Positions 43,101-48,905 of a DNA stretch of 64,000 nt are shown piece after piece. Below the pieces are notes generated by a model. It worked only from the letters and a program-made list of their open reading frames with translations. It did no database searches and was not told the origin of the DNA. A program made the position numbers and the translations under genes. The number at the start of each line of letters is the position of its first letter. The stretch's first letter is position 1. Source of the stretch: Pelobates cultripes (Eukaryota > Chordata > Amphibia > Anura > Pelobatidae); contig OW240920.1 in the NCBI GenBank assembly GCA_933207985.1, positions 148,016,264-148,080,263 of the forward strand, read 5' to 3'.

Positions 43101-45424
43101 TGGTAATGCACAATGATTTTGCACGTTCCTTATACAGAGATTCCATCCTGGGTAATACACAATGAGTCCGCACGTTCCTTATCCAGAGATTCCATCCCTG
43201 GTAATACACAATGAGTCACCACGTTCCTTATCCAGAGATTCCATCCCGGGTAATACACAATGAGTCACCACGTTCCTTATCCAGAGATTCCATCCCTGGT
43301 AATACACAATGAGTCACCGCGTTCCTTATACAGAGATTCCATCCCGGGTAATACACAATGAGTCCCACATTCCTTATACAGAGATTCCATTCCGGGTAAT
43401 ACACAATGAGTCACCACGTTCCTTATACAGAGATACCATCCCGGGTAATACACAATGAGTCACCACGTTCCTTATCCAGAGATTCCATCCCGGGTAATAC
43501 ACAATGAGTCACCACGTTCCTTATCCAGAGATTCCATCCCTGGTAATACACAATGAGTCACCGCGTTCCTTATACAGAGATTCCATCCCGGGTAATACAC
43601 GAGTCACCACGTTCCTTATACAGAGATGCCATCCCTGGTAATGCACAATGATTTTGCACGTTCCTTATACAGAGATACCATCCCGGGTAATGCACAATGA
43701 GTCCCACATTCCTTATACAGAGATTCCATTCCGGGTAATACACAATGAGTCACCACGTTCCTTATACAGAGATTCCATCCCGGGTAATACACAATGAGTC
43801 CGCACGTTCCTTATCCAGAGATTCCATCCCGGGTAATACACAATGAGTCCGCACGTTCCTTATTCAGAGATTCCATTCCGGGTAATACACAATGAGTCCC
43901 CACGTTCCTTATACAGAGATTCCATCCCGGGTAATACACAATGATTCCACACTTTCCTTATCGAGAGATTCCATCCTGGGTAATGCATAATGGGTCTGCT
44001 CGTTCCTTATACAGAGATTCCATTCCGGGTAAAACACAATGAGTCCTCACGTTCCTTATACAGAGATTCCATCCTGGGTAATACACAACGAGCCCCCACT
44101 TGCCTTATGCAGAGATTCTATCCCAGGTAATACACAATGAGTCCCCACATTCCTTATACAGAGATTCCATCCCGGGTATTATACAATGAGTCCGCAAATC
44201 CATGTTCCTCTATTTTATCTTTAAATTTTGTGAATATTGCCCCTCTGTTTAACTTCCTTTCCTTTCTTCCCTTACACTCTCTGTCTGGATTAACCAGTTT
44301 TAGCACAAATTAAAATCCCCCTCGCTGCTTTCTTCCCCCTGAGATTCTCTGAAATCTCTTGTGTGCCAGCCCCATGGCCCCCCTACCTCATGTTTCTGTC
44401 TAACGGGATAGATATTATATTTGTGGAATCAATCTGCCCTTCAACGCGTACTATGTATTGCACTTCCACATTTGTATCTGCTTCCTGTAGACAGTCAGTT
44501 CTTGGGATCAAGTCCTTCCTAACGTTTGTCTGATAGGTTTTGTTTTCCTCTTTGTACAGCACTGTGGAATATGTTGGTGCTGTATACTAGTAATGCACAG
44601 TGAGTGGGTGTTTTGGGCTGCCCTGCGTTACCCTGATTCTCGTCTTACCCCCTCACAGTTGACGGAGAGTGGTCGGAGTGGCAGGACTGGTCAGACTGTC
44701 AGCTGCTCGGTGAAGACATTCGCTGTAAGAAGAGAGCTGGGATTCAGAGCCGGAAACGGGAATGTTTGGGGACGAATTATGGGGGGAAATGGTGCGAAAC
44801 GCCCTACAGAGAGGGCCGCAACTGCTACAATGTAGAAAAATGTATAATACGTAAGTTTTTAACAACTCACACTTGTACACAGGGCTCACACTTGGATTAC
44901 ACACACTGCAAACAGATGGAGTGCACTCAACACACTGTGGGTACACACACCGCTCACACTTGGGGTACACGTTCCGCTCACACTTGTGCGGAGTATGCTT
45001 ATTGTGTACCTCTGCATCTCAGGTACTACCAGATGGTCGGAGTGGAGTCCCTGGAGTTTGTGTTCTGCCTCATGTGGTGTTTCTGAGAGGACTAGACAGA
45101 GGGTCTGTGAGCCCATATACCAAGATTATCCGTGAGTATCTTCACCCTCATTCTCCTAATAGAGCTCAATGGTAGTGGTTACCAGGTGATGTTAATGATT
45201 ATTACATTTACAGCAGAATTTATTACTGTGTAGTAAAATGTCACTGCTTTCAGTTCTGTAAATGTTTTATTAAACATTTCTTTCTTAGGGACACTGTGAC
45301 AACAGCAACAAAAGTTTCCGAAGTGTTTTTCCATGGAACACCCAGGTTTCAGTGTCAACCCATCAATAATGAGAAATTAAAGGTGGTGGAGACGATTCCA
45401 TGCCAGAATGTGCCCAAGTGCTGA
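10077..45424 (+). CDS. CFP: Complement factor properdin, nine coding exons
   Basis: Secreted plasma protein that stabilises the alternative-pathway C3 convertase (C3bBb) and can seed it on surfaces. The exons join at GT/AG sites with compatible phase to give 451 residues, close to the 469 of human properdin. Order: signal peptide (1 to about 21), N-terminal cysteine-rich domain (about 22-73), TSR1 (74-125), TSR2 (126-182), TSR3 (183-248), TSR4 (249-306), TSR5 (307-370) and TSR6 (371-451) spread over two exons. TSR-exon junctions are phase 1, except 2/3 and 8/9, which are phase 2. WxxW-type tryptophans, the sites for C-mannosylation, are present in most repeats, and no N-X-S/T sequon was found. 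The coding sequence has no frameshift or internal stop. Introns 5 and 6 are 9.6 and 18.0 kb, swollen by transposons and minisatellites. Identity is by domain order and motif pattern, and I am very sure of it. Confidence 0.97.
10157..11117. repeat. 44-bp minisatellite in CFP intron 1
   Basis: About 22 tandem copies of a 44-bp unit of the form GATAATGGGGGGCTGTAACA followed by TTATATATCGGGGACTGGGC and ATAC. The first ten or so units are almost identical and later ones more diverged, so the left part was homogenised most recently. Confidence 0.95.
11118..12089. other. CFP intron 1 spacer, possible Penelope-type relic
   Basis: No gene is seen. TTGTGTAGGCACTTCC near 11412 and TTGTGTAGGCGCTTCC near 11553 are near-duplicates about 140 bp apart. 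GCCGAAACACGTCTG near 11587-11601 recalls the GAAAC-plus-short-stem segment of Penelope-type hammerhead motifs. Neither is enough for a firm call. Confidence 0.35.
12520..13185 (-). mobile_element. Truncated LTR of a gypsy-type element
   Basis: Begins TGTAACGGATCACCTGGCAC, matching the LTR edge at 27620, and shares AACTTTCATAACTC and TACATCCCACA-type blocks with the solo LTR at 41014-42084. In minus-strand sense this is the 3' end of the LTR. The other end, expected to read TGTCACA on the + strand, is missing where the small palindromic element follows. The related elements here with pol all run on the minus strand. Confidence 0.7.
13186..13270. mobile_element. Small palindromic MITE/SINE-like element
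   Basis: CAGACCACTTCA at 13207-13218 pairs exactly with TGAAGTGGTCTG at 13225-13236, with a 6-nt loop. It lies in a unit beginning AAAGGACCACTCTAGGCACC and ending GGGTTAACCC, of a type common in amphibian genomes. Family not named. Confidence 0.55.
13438..13594 (+). CDS. CFP: CFP exon 2: N-terminal cysteine-rich domain
   Basis: Encodes about residues 22-73, from [17 protein letters not shown] through CCWNIKYSY to PCQACR. The six cysteines, with a CC pair followed by an aromatic stretch and a final CxxC, match the TB-like N-terminal domain of properdin, which joins neighbouring protomers head to tail in the dimers, trimers and tetramers. Acceptor CAG precedes 13438 and donor GTGAGT begins at 13595 (phase 2). 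Confidence 0.93.
13855..14009 (+). CDS. CFP: CFP exon 3: TSR1
   Basis: Residues 74-125. [10 protein letters not shown] carries the stacked tryptophans, CTVSCKEG fits the O-fucosylation consensus CxxS/TCxxG, and RRRSC supplies the arginine layer. It closes with LQSCC, the double cysteine seen at the TSR1 end in properdins. Acceptor TTACAG precedes 13855 and donor GTGAGA begins at 14010. Confidence 0.95.
14158..15740. repeat. 24-bp pyrimidine-rich minisatellite in CFP intron 3
   Basis: Units such as CATATCTCTCTCCTCCCGTC plus CCAC fill 14158-14260 and 14568-15740. A 24-bp unit keeps all frames open, which explains the long Ser/Pro/Leu/His-rich frames of up to 457 codons; they are not genes. One segment (about 15035-15230) is repeated nearly exactly at about 15280-15480. 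Confidence 0.95.
14261..14567 (-). mobile_element. LTR fragment inserted in the 24-bp array
   Basis: Interrupts the array with sequence ending GAGGCAGGAGGCTGG, CTCCTCCAG and CTCGCCACA. This end resembles those of the LTRs at 35511 and 42084, so it is the minus-sense 5' end of a gypsy-type LTR. The other end is truncated. Confidence 0.65.
15779..15949 (+). CDS. CFP: CFP exon 4: TSR2
   Basis: Residues 126-182. [19 protein letters not shown] holds three tryptophans and a fitting O-fucosylation site, followed by [16 protein letters not shown] and a terminal ICP. In human properdin TSR2 lies in the stalk between protomer vertices. The exon begins directly after the 24-bp array; acceptor CTCAG precedes 15779 and donor GTAAGT begins at 15950. 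Confidence 0.96.
15950..16164. other. Start of CFP intron 4
   Basis: Short single-copy stretch after TSR2, leading into the 86-bp array. No feature apart from the splice donor. Confidence 0.5.
16165..16680. repeat. 86-bp minisatellite in CFP intron 4
   Basis: Six copies of an 86-bp unit that includes AAAGGGACACTCCAGGCTCC, CACACACGTTAG, GTTAGGTTACAGTTAG and TATACTGGGTGGGTT. AAAGGGACACTCCAGG is itself a frequent amphibian repeat word, so the array may have been seeded by a dispersed element. Confidence 0.93.
16733..16930 (+). CDS. CFP: CFP exon 5: TSR3
   Basis: Residues 183-248. [18 protein letters not shown] shows the tryptophan ladder, followed by [27 protein letters not shown]. Unlike TSR1, 2 and 4 the fucosylation position is Ala (GCT at 16780-16782), so CxxS/TCxxG is not met here. 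Acceptor CTCAG precedes 16733 and donor GTAAGA begins at 16931. Confidence 0.95.
17294..17367. mobile_element. 74-bp palindromic MITE
   Basis: TTAACCCCTTAAGGAC at 17294-17309 and GTCCTTAAGAGGTTAA at 17352-17367 are inverted at 15 of 16 bases. This is a very common small palindromic repeat in amphibian genomes, here inside the DIRS element. Confidence 0.75.
17520..17714. repeat. 19-bp minisatellite inside the DIRS element
   Basis: About nine copies of GATACATTTTGGAAACTGT with G/A variants. The minus-strand frames through it are artefacts. Confidence 0.9.
17715..18600. other. DIRS 5' region, no intact frame
   Basis: Probably the decayed leader and gag region of the DIRS element, judged only by its place between the left terminal repeat and the RT remnant. 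No domain is recognised. Confidence 0.4.
19191..20870 (+). pseudogene. Decayed DIRS reverse transcriptase / RNase H
   Basis: Three frames together carry RT landmarks: [13 protein letters not shown] near 19410, [11 protein letters not shown] near 19470, [14 protein letters not shown] near 19555, and LHLVPLSGG / YLEDLLVIA near 19630, where a YxDD-like box would be expected but reads YLED. Near 20690-20760 [20 protein letters not shown] resembles the segment between RNase H and recombinase in DIRS pol. Many stops and frameshifts separate these pieces, so it cannot make a protein. It is the same strand as CFP. Confidence 0.75.
20940..22235. repeat. ~527-bp tandem duplication inside the DIRS element
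   Basis: 20940-21466 is repeated at 21467-21993 almost without change, and a third partial copy runs to about 22235. Each copy has two related halves, each containing GTGATGTACCACTGGTCTCA or a variant. Both strands stay open for over 100 codons because of the recent duplication. The minus-strand frames show an internally repeated product, but without any known domain. Confidence 0.85.
22258..22713 (+). pseudogene. Duplicated C-terminal remnant of a DIRS tyrosine recombinase
   Basis: The frame from 22436 contains [20 protein letters not shown] followed by [17 protein letters not shown] and AQFGTQVL, resembling the HSTR...SW, W...TF and final segments of DIRS-type recombinase C-termini. The same segment occurs once more, more decayed, at about 22258-22470. 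The usual catalytic arginine context has become SSHA, so activity is not expected. It ends just before the internal complementary region. Confidence 0.6.
22764..22860. repeat. DIRS internal complementary region
   Basis: Complement of the left element end (to about 22797) abutting the complement of the right element end (22799-22860). It mirrors the junction of the circular DNA intermediate that DIRS replication is thought to use. Confidence 0.85.
23062..23317. other. CFP intron 5 spacer with a CTCF-like site
   Basis: Single-copy sequence between the DIRS right end and the 31-bp array. On the minus strand 23068-23081 reads CCAGCAGAGGGCAC, matching the CTCF core CCASYAGRKGGCRS at every position. 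Nothing else is recognised. Confidence 0.5.
23318..26335. repeat. 31-bp minisatellite in CFP intron 5
   Basis: About 97 copies of TCTATGGAGAGCTGCAGGGT plus TCAGTGTTCAG. Because 31 is not a multiple of three, one unit cycles through all frames and the three-unit, 31-residue period lacks a stop. All three + frames therefore stay open for hundreds of codons. They are artefacts and not a repetitive protein gene. Confidence 0.97.
26489..26662 (+). CDS. CFP: CFP exon 6: TSR4
   Basis: Residues 249-306. [20 protein letters not shown] has two of the usual tryptophans plus Lys-Lys in place of a third WxxW, and a good O-fucosylation site. [17 protein letters not shown] and TKTECP complete the repeat. 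Acceptor CTGCAG precedes 26489 and donor GTAAGT begins at 26663. In human properdin TSR4 helps contact the convertase. Confidence 0.96.
26663..26978. other. Start of CFP intron 6
   Basis: Single-copy intron sequence, pyrimidine-rich near 26710-26760. No gene recognised. Confidence 0.5.
27140..27555 (-). pseudogene. 5' coding remnant of the outer LTR element, function unknown
   Basis: An open frame starting at 27555 begins 47 bp after the primer-binding-like sequence. It contains [20 protein letters not shown] and a charged, helical-looking segment to LRLGLWAIG, then Ser/Pro/Gln-rich repeats with SPQRQ. Near 27140 it runs into LTR sequence, so the frame to 26977 is a fusion with the LTR. Its place suggests the start of a gag-like gene, but I recognise no domain. 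Confidence 0.4.
27804..28206. mobile_element. Dispersed repeat inside the outer LTR
   Basis: About 400 bp that interrupts the LTR between GTGGGTAAGCC and CTCTCCT, which are adjacent in the related LTR at 12700. It contains AGAATGTGGAATTCTCTGCC, GGGGTCAAGAAGGGATTTTT and TATGTAACTATGTAAC. These words are typical of a repeat seen widely in amphibian and fish genomes; I cannot name its family with certainty. Confidence 0.6.
28843..29839 (-). repeat. 3' LTR of gypsy element 1
   Basis: 997 bp, TGTGGCAAACC at the minus-sense start and TTCCGCTACA at its end, so it has the usual TG...CA limits. The polypurine-like stretch lies directly outside at 29840-29852. Confidence 0.95.
29921..30463 (-). pseudogene. 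RNase H domain of element 1 pol
   Basis: Continues the pol frame after the stop at 30551. In the 180-residue frame the RNase H acidic residues are at Asp60 (VHTDAS), Glu100 (AAIEKECLA), Asp127 (LTDHNPL) and Asp170 (NADGLSR). It removes the RNA strand during reverse transcription. The domain itself looks intact; it counts as a pseudogene because the upstream stop separates it from RT. Confidence 0.9.
30551..32581 (-). pseudogene. Integrase-reverse transcriptase part of element 1 pol
   Basis: 676 codons ending in a TAG at 30551-30553. Integrase comes first: zinc-binding His40, His47, Cys77 and Cys80, catalytic Asp110 (VAVDIVG), Asp170 (VSDRGTQF) and Glu206 (NGLCERFNG), and a GPY box at 344-346. 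RT follows from about residue 463, with Asp554 ([10 protein letters not shown]) and YLDD at 615-618. The stop falls where element 2 at the right edge of the window has a lysine codon, between RT and RNase H, so RNase H is cut off. A frameshift near 32590 separates this frame from gag-protease. Integrase before RT is the Gmr1-type order and unlike usual gypsy elements. Confidence 0.93.
32669..33610 (-). pseudogene. Gag C-terminus and protease of element 1
   Basis: Starts within a segment, [20 protein letters not shown] through [18 protein letters not shown], that closely resembles the SCAN domain; vertebrate SCAN domains are held to derive from Gmr1-like gag. A proline-rich linker follows, then a CCHC knuckle at 98-111 ([14 protein letters not shown]), then an aspartic protease active site, Asp188-Ser-Gly (LRDSGATL), with a later LGNDL. 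Gag binds genomic RNA and builds the particle; protease matures it. The frame is continuous from the SCAN-like segment through protease but shifted relative to both the gag N-terminus and integrase. Confidence 0.88.
33661..34163 (-). pseudogene. Gag N-terminus of element 1, frameshifted
   Basis: Starts [20 protein letters not shown] about 120 bp inside the 5' [23 protein letters not shown] looks like a SAP-type helix-extended-helix. The frame is lost near 33845; the continuation in another frame (33849-33661, [16 protein letters not shown]) is plainly the rest of the same protein. A second shift near 33640 leads to the SCAN-like frame. Two frameshifts are thus visible in gag. Confidence 0.8.
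34280..35276 (-). repeat. 5' LTR of gypsy element 1
   Basis: 997 bp, same limits as the copy at 28843. The primer-binding-like sequence TGGTGGCAAGCGACGGG starts two bases inside the element from 34280. Confidence 0.95.
35565..35930. repeat. 48-bp minisatellite, copy 1
   Basis: About eight copies of ACTGGGAGTATTATTGCTGT followed by GGAGCTCTGTTATACACTCA and GACACATT, some shortened. A 48-bp unit keeps every frame open as a 16-residue repeat, so the frames here are artefacts. Confidence 0.93.
36449..37621 (-). mobile_element. Solo LTR with GTTCC target duplication
   Basis: 1173 bp, from TGTTAAGACACC to GTTCTGTCACA, flanked by GTTCC at 36444-36448 and 37622-37626. It shares long blocks with the LTR at 59321-60416 (AAAATGGCCGCTGCCTCGTG, TCTGCGGTTAACCACAACGT), so it belongs to the family of gypsy element 2. 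The target word is part of the 49-bp unit, so the array predates the insertion. Confidence 0.92.
41014..42084 (-). mobile_element. Solo LTR with ATACG target duplication
   Basis: 1071 bp, from TGTAACGGACCG to GGTCTCGTCACA, flanked by ATACG at 41009-41013 and 42085-42089. It is related to the truncated LTR at 12520 and more distantly to those at 27620 and 36449. No internal region remains. Confidence 0.92.
44216..44658. other. End of CFP intron 6
   Basis: Single-copy, pyrimidine-rich intron sequence between the 49-bp array and TSR5, with the acceptor CCCTCACAG at its end. No other feature is recognised. Confidence 0.6.
44659..44850 (+). CDS. CFP: CFP exon 7: TSR5
   Basis: Residues 307-370. 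[20 protein letters not shown] followed by [15 protein letters not shown]: the CxxSC fucosylation motif of the other repeats is replaced by a longer cysteine-to-cysteine loop, as in TSR5 of other properdins. It continues through KWCETP and CYNVEKC. Acceptor CTCACAG precedes 44659 and donor GTAAGT begins at 44851. Confidence 0.95.
45023..45131 (+). CDS. CFP: CFP exon 8: TSR6, first part
   Basis: Residues 371-406. [20 protein letters not shown] then [15 protein letters not shown]. The acceptor used (AG at 45021-45022) is the one that keeps phase; a second AG eight bases on would break the frame. CSASCGVS lacks the final glycine of the fucosylation consensus. Donor GTGAGT begins at 45132, phase 2. 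The introns on either side are only 172 and 157 bp. Confidence 0.94.
45289..45424 (+). CDS. CFP: CFP exon 9: TSR6 end and stop
   Basis: Residues 407-451 and [23 protein letters not shown] and [12 protein letters not shown] match the extended C-terminal loop and last cysteines of properdin TSR6, which closes the ring between protomers. The N-glycosylation sequon present in the human repeat is absent. Acceptor TTCTTAG precedes 45289. Confidence 0.95.
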
Positions 45425-45437
45425 TACATGTCTCATG

Positions 45438-45960
45438 GTAAGTCCATAGGAAGGTAGGCTGATCCCGTATTGTACGGTCCTCTAGGGTGTAAACATGCGC
45501 AGTCTTTTGAATTAACAAATTCAGGCACTTTATTGTTGAAATCCGCTAAGGGAGCAAGGGGGGGAGGTAGGGGCTGCATAGGGAGCAAGGGGGGGAGGTA
45601 GGGCCTGTGATGGGGCAGTAGTGGGGGAAATTATATAGTTAAATTTCTTTTAAATAAAATAAAATTAAGTCTCAAAATCATCTTCTGAAGGTCCCTCACC
45701 ACCCCAGGGCACACGATGCTGACATGCTGCCTGTTACTCTGCTCAGGGCAGCTCCGCACAGCTCACTCTGCACTGTGACTGATGATGTCAATTCCTGCAG
45801 AACCAGCCATACGGAGCTGCCCTGAGCAGTGTTACACTGAGACAGACACACTGAGGGGCAGCCTAGGGTGGACTTTGGAAATCCCTTTAGCTGTCCCTCA
45901 GTGTCCCCAGCAAGGGGAGAAGATTTCTAGCAGTAGGGGCTCACGGAAGACTGTATGGGC
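45438..45960. other. 3' UTR intron, left part, with an 18-bp inverted repeat
   Basis: CTGCTCAGGGCAGCTCCG at 45739-45756 pairs exactly with 45812-45829 across a 55-nt loop, suggesting a small palindromic transposon. A duplicated GGGAGCAAGGGGGGGAGGTA lies near 45551-45602. No gene is seen. Confidence 0.6.
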
Positions 45961-46009
45961 CCCTTACTGAGTGCAGCTGGGTGGGGAGATTGTTTAACTC
46001 CCCAGCTCA

Positions 46010-46675
46010 GCCATTACTGCACTGCTCCAGCTCCCGAACAGGAAACACACGAATGCTGTAAACAGCCGAACAGGAAAAACCATGGGAACTGTTTACACTC
46101 CTGGCAGTCGCACTGTAACAGCATACAATCCAATTCTCCTCAAGAACAAGACGACACTTCGTTTGAGGGTCAAGCAGAACTGATTTACTGGGGCTACTTG
46201 CCCGGCTTTTATGCAGGTCTCCCACCTGGTGGACACTGCCCTACAGGACCAGATGGGAACAAGCTAACACTTTTAAACAGATCCCACGATGCACTGCAAT
46301 CCCTCCTCTCTGTCCTGGAGATAATTGGGAAGTAATCCAATTATCTCCAAGGACAGAGGCAAAACTCCATTAGCCACATGTTAGTAAAAGACATAAAATT
46401 ACACAGTGTTACAATTACTACATAAAACATATACATTCAACATATCCCCAGATAGCTTAGATCTGAGCGCACATTATTACCGAATAACGCTCAGATCACA
46501 TACACACAGTTCAATCGCCATAGAGCCAAAGTCTTTCCCATAGTCTTTCGGTATACGAATGAGCTCCATGGCTTAGCTATCTGAGGTAACACTGCTCACA
46601 TAGGGAAAATAAAAGGTTTTTAATAAAGGTGGGCAACCAGGCTCATCCAGTGGCAAGGTTGGTTCCGCCACCTTG
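46010..46675 (-). mobile_element. Partial LTR in the 3' UTR intron
   Basis: Shares with the LTRs at 36449, 41014 and 59321 the blocks TTTATGCAGGTCTCCCACCT, ATATCCCCAGATAGCTTAGA and CTCCATGG, and ends near GGTTGGTTCCGCCACC, a worn form of the usual end. Both limits are eroded. Confidence 0.7.
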
Positions 46676-47079
46676 AGCAATGGGTTGGAAACAGTCCAAA
46701 GCCCTGGCCTGGACCTTATATCTCCCAGTTGTATATAAACTGTGGAGTGGAACTCTGGCCCTCCCTACTCTCTGAATACTCCACCCGAGGGGCCCACATC
46801 TAAACATTTATTTATGTTGCAAACAATATACCCATCCCCACCACCCCCCGGGGTTAAATGTCATATGCCTCTCTGAAGAAATTAGCAGAAATATAAACAC
46901 CCTCTCAAACAACACCATTCACTTTAGCACAGCCACGCAACAATAAAGCCATTATTATTCATGGATCAGTCCATTCCGTGGCCATGCTGTAACTGTTACA
47001 TTATATGCTGTCACACGCTGTTGTTTTCTACAAATCTGTGTCAATCCATTGGTAATTTTGTTCTGTTTATTCCTGACAG
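46676..47079. other. 3' UTR intron, right part
   Basis: Single-copy-looking sequence with a TATATAAAC word near 46733 and a polypyrimidine-rich approach to the acceptor at 47079. No gene is recognised. Confidence 0.4.
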
Positions 47080-47277
47080 ATTGTCACCACTGTCCACAAA
47101 ACCATGTCATACCTGGACAATACATGTTAACATTGAATCCACTAGCTGCAGACATCGGTATGAGCTTCCCATGAGAAACCGGAACCGTGAGCCACAGAGC
47201 TTGTTTTATCAAAGGAAGAAATGCCCGTCTCTCTCCTTAATACTCTGTGCAAGATGTATTATAATCACTGTAATATT

Positions 47278-47283
47278 AATAAA
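47278..47283 (+). terminator. CFP: Polyadenylation signal AATAAA
   Basis: Canonical hexamer in the putative last CFP exon, 1.85 kb after the stop codon in genomic distance and about 220 nt after it if the UTR intron is spliced. Confidence 0.5.
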
Positions 47284-47353
47284 CCCAGATTGTGCAATAT
47301 TCACTATATTAATTACACTCACACTAGTAAACCCAGATTGTACAATATTATAG

Positions 47354-48170
47354 AACTAAAATGTCATTTATAACAAAACAATGTATCTTATTTACACAGA
47401 CTGATTTCTAAACACATTTATTGTAGTTTAAAGACACATTACTGGGAGTATTATTGCTGTGGAGCTCCGTTATACACTCAGAGACATTACTGGGAGTACT
47501 ATTGCTGTGGAGCTCCGTTATACACTCAGAGACATTACTGGGAGTATTATTGCTGCGGAGCTCTGTTATACACTCAGAGACATTACTGGGAGTATTATTG
47601 CTGTGGAGCTCTGTTATACACAGACACATTACTGTGAGTATTATTGCTGTGGAGCTCTGTTATACACACAGACACATTACTGGGAATATTATTGCTGTGG
47701 AGCTCTGTTATACACTCAGACACATTACTGGGAGTATTATTGCTGTGGAGCTCTGTTATACACTCAGACACACTACTGAGAGTATTATTGCTGTGGAGCT
47801 CTGTTATACACTGAGACACATTACTGGGAGTATTATTGCTGTGGAGCTCTGTTATACACTCAGACACATTACTGGGGGTATTATAACTGTGGAGCTCATT
47901 ACTGGGGGTATTATAACTGTGGAGCTATATTATACACTCAGACACATTACTGGGACTATTATTGCTGTGGAGCTCTGTTATACACTCAGACATATTACTG
48001 GTTGTATTATTGCTATGGGGCTGTTATACACTCAGACACATTACTGGGAGTATTATTGCTGTGGAGCTCTGTTATACACTCAGACACATTACTGGGAGTA
48101 TTATTAATGTGGAGCTCTGTTATACACTTAAACACACCAACAGTATGGAGCTCCTAGAAAAAGAGGGACA
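47354..48170. mobile_element. 48-bp-minisatellite element, copy 2
   Basis: Same flanks as copy 1 in intron 6: AACAATGTATCTTATTTACA on the left and ACACACCAACAGTATGGAGC on the right. About 14 units of the 48-bp repeat fill 47440-48130. The repetition of unique flanks shows a dispersed or duplicated element and not two independent arrays. Confidence 0.8.
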
Positions 48171-48463
48171 TTGGGGGAGGGGCTGACCAACATGGCGTCT
48201 AGACATCTCTCTTGAGAGTTCCCTGAGACACGCTGCATAATCTGAACTCTTGAGCTGAATCAGCAATTATCCACAAGCGCACTGCTTACTATTAGATTTC
48301 GGAACCGACAGACTGGTCTGTGAACGTGACCCGCGGTCTCCTAAATCAATCTAGACGCAAAGCTCCAACGAGGCCCAGCTCACACTACTGGAGGGAGAGG
48401 TGGCCGGTGTTCTCTACAGCTGTACAGGCCCCAGAGAGAGTGTGCAGCTTATCGGATAGGGAC

Positions 48464-48790
48464 ACATGTATGAGTGTGGGATGGATGATGCATGATTGGC
48501 TATATGCTACGTGTGGGATGGATGATGCATGATTGGCTATATGCTACGTGTGGGATGGATGATGCATGATTGGCTATATGCTACATGTATGAGTGTGGGA
48601 TGGATGATGCATGATTGGCTATATGCTACATGTATGAGTGTGGGATGGATGATGCATGATTGGCTATATGCTACATGTATGAGTGTGGGATGGATGATGC
48701 ATGATTGGCTATGTGCTACATGTGGGAGTGTGGGATGGATGGTGCATGATTGGCTATATTCTACATGTGGGAGTGTGAGATGTGAGGAAG
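48464..48790. repeat. 45-bp minisatellite inside Ngaro repeat A1
   Basis: About seven units of TGTGGGATGGATGATGCATG, ATTGGCTATATGCTACATGT and ATGAG; the first units are shorter, near 36 bp. The corresponding place in A2 (52905-52950) has a single unit, so the array grew inside A1 after or during insertion. Confidence 0.92.
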
Positions 48791-48905
48791 TGGGTGGTGA
48801 CAAAGCAGACTGACCTCAGTGCCACTTAGGAGCCGGGCCAGCAACAAGTTTCCTGTGATCCTCCTCCTCCTGTTGTTTGGGCCTGTAGGATATTCAGCCT
48901 GTGGC

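Larger units (their letters stand above)
35960..44215. repeat. 49-bp minisatellite in CFP intron 6
   Basis: About 120 copies of TTCCTTATACAGAGATTCCA plus TCCCGGGTAATACACAATGA and GTCCGCACG, interrupted by two solo LTRs (36449-37621 and 41014-42084). Variant markers such as CACGCTACTTAT recur in blocks, and 39035-39259 closely resembles 42403-42627, so higher-order duplication has occurred. It makes up over a third of the 18-kb intron. Confidence 0.97.
45425..47283 (+). other. CFP: CFP 3' UTR with a probable intron and polyadenylation signal
   Basis: Thirteen nucleotides after the stop codon, CATG is followed by GTAAGT (45438), a strong donor. A matching acceptor, TTCCTGACAG, ends at 47079. 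The exon starting at 47080 would hold the rest of the UTR, with AATAAA at 47278-47283. A junction so close to the stop should not trigger nonsense-mediated decay. Alternatively, transcripts may end inside the intron; RNA data are needed to tell. Confidence 0.5.

Noticed and set aside
45029..45031. Alternative acceptor for CFP exon 8 at the second AG
   Set aside because: It would break the phase with exon 7; the first AG at 45021-45022 keeps the TSR6 frame.
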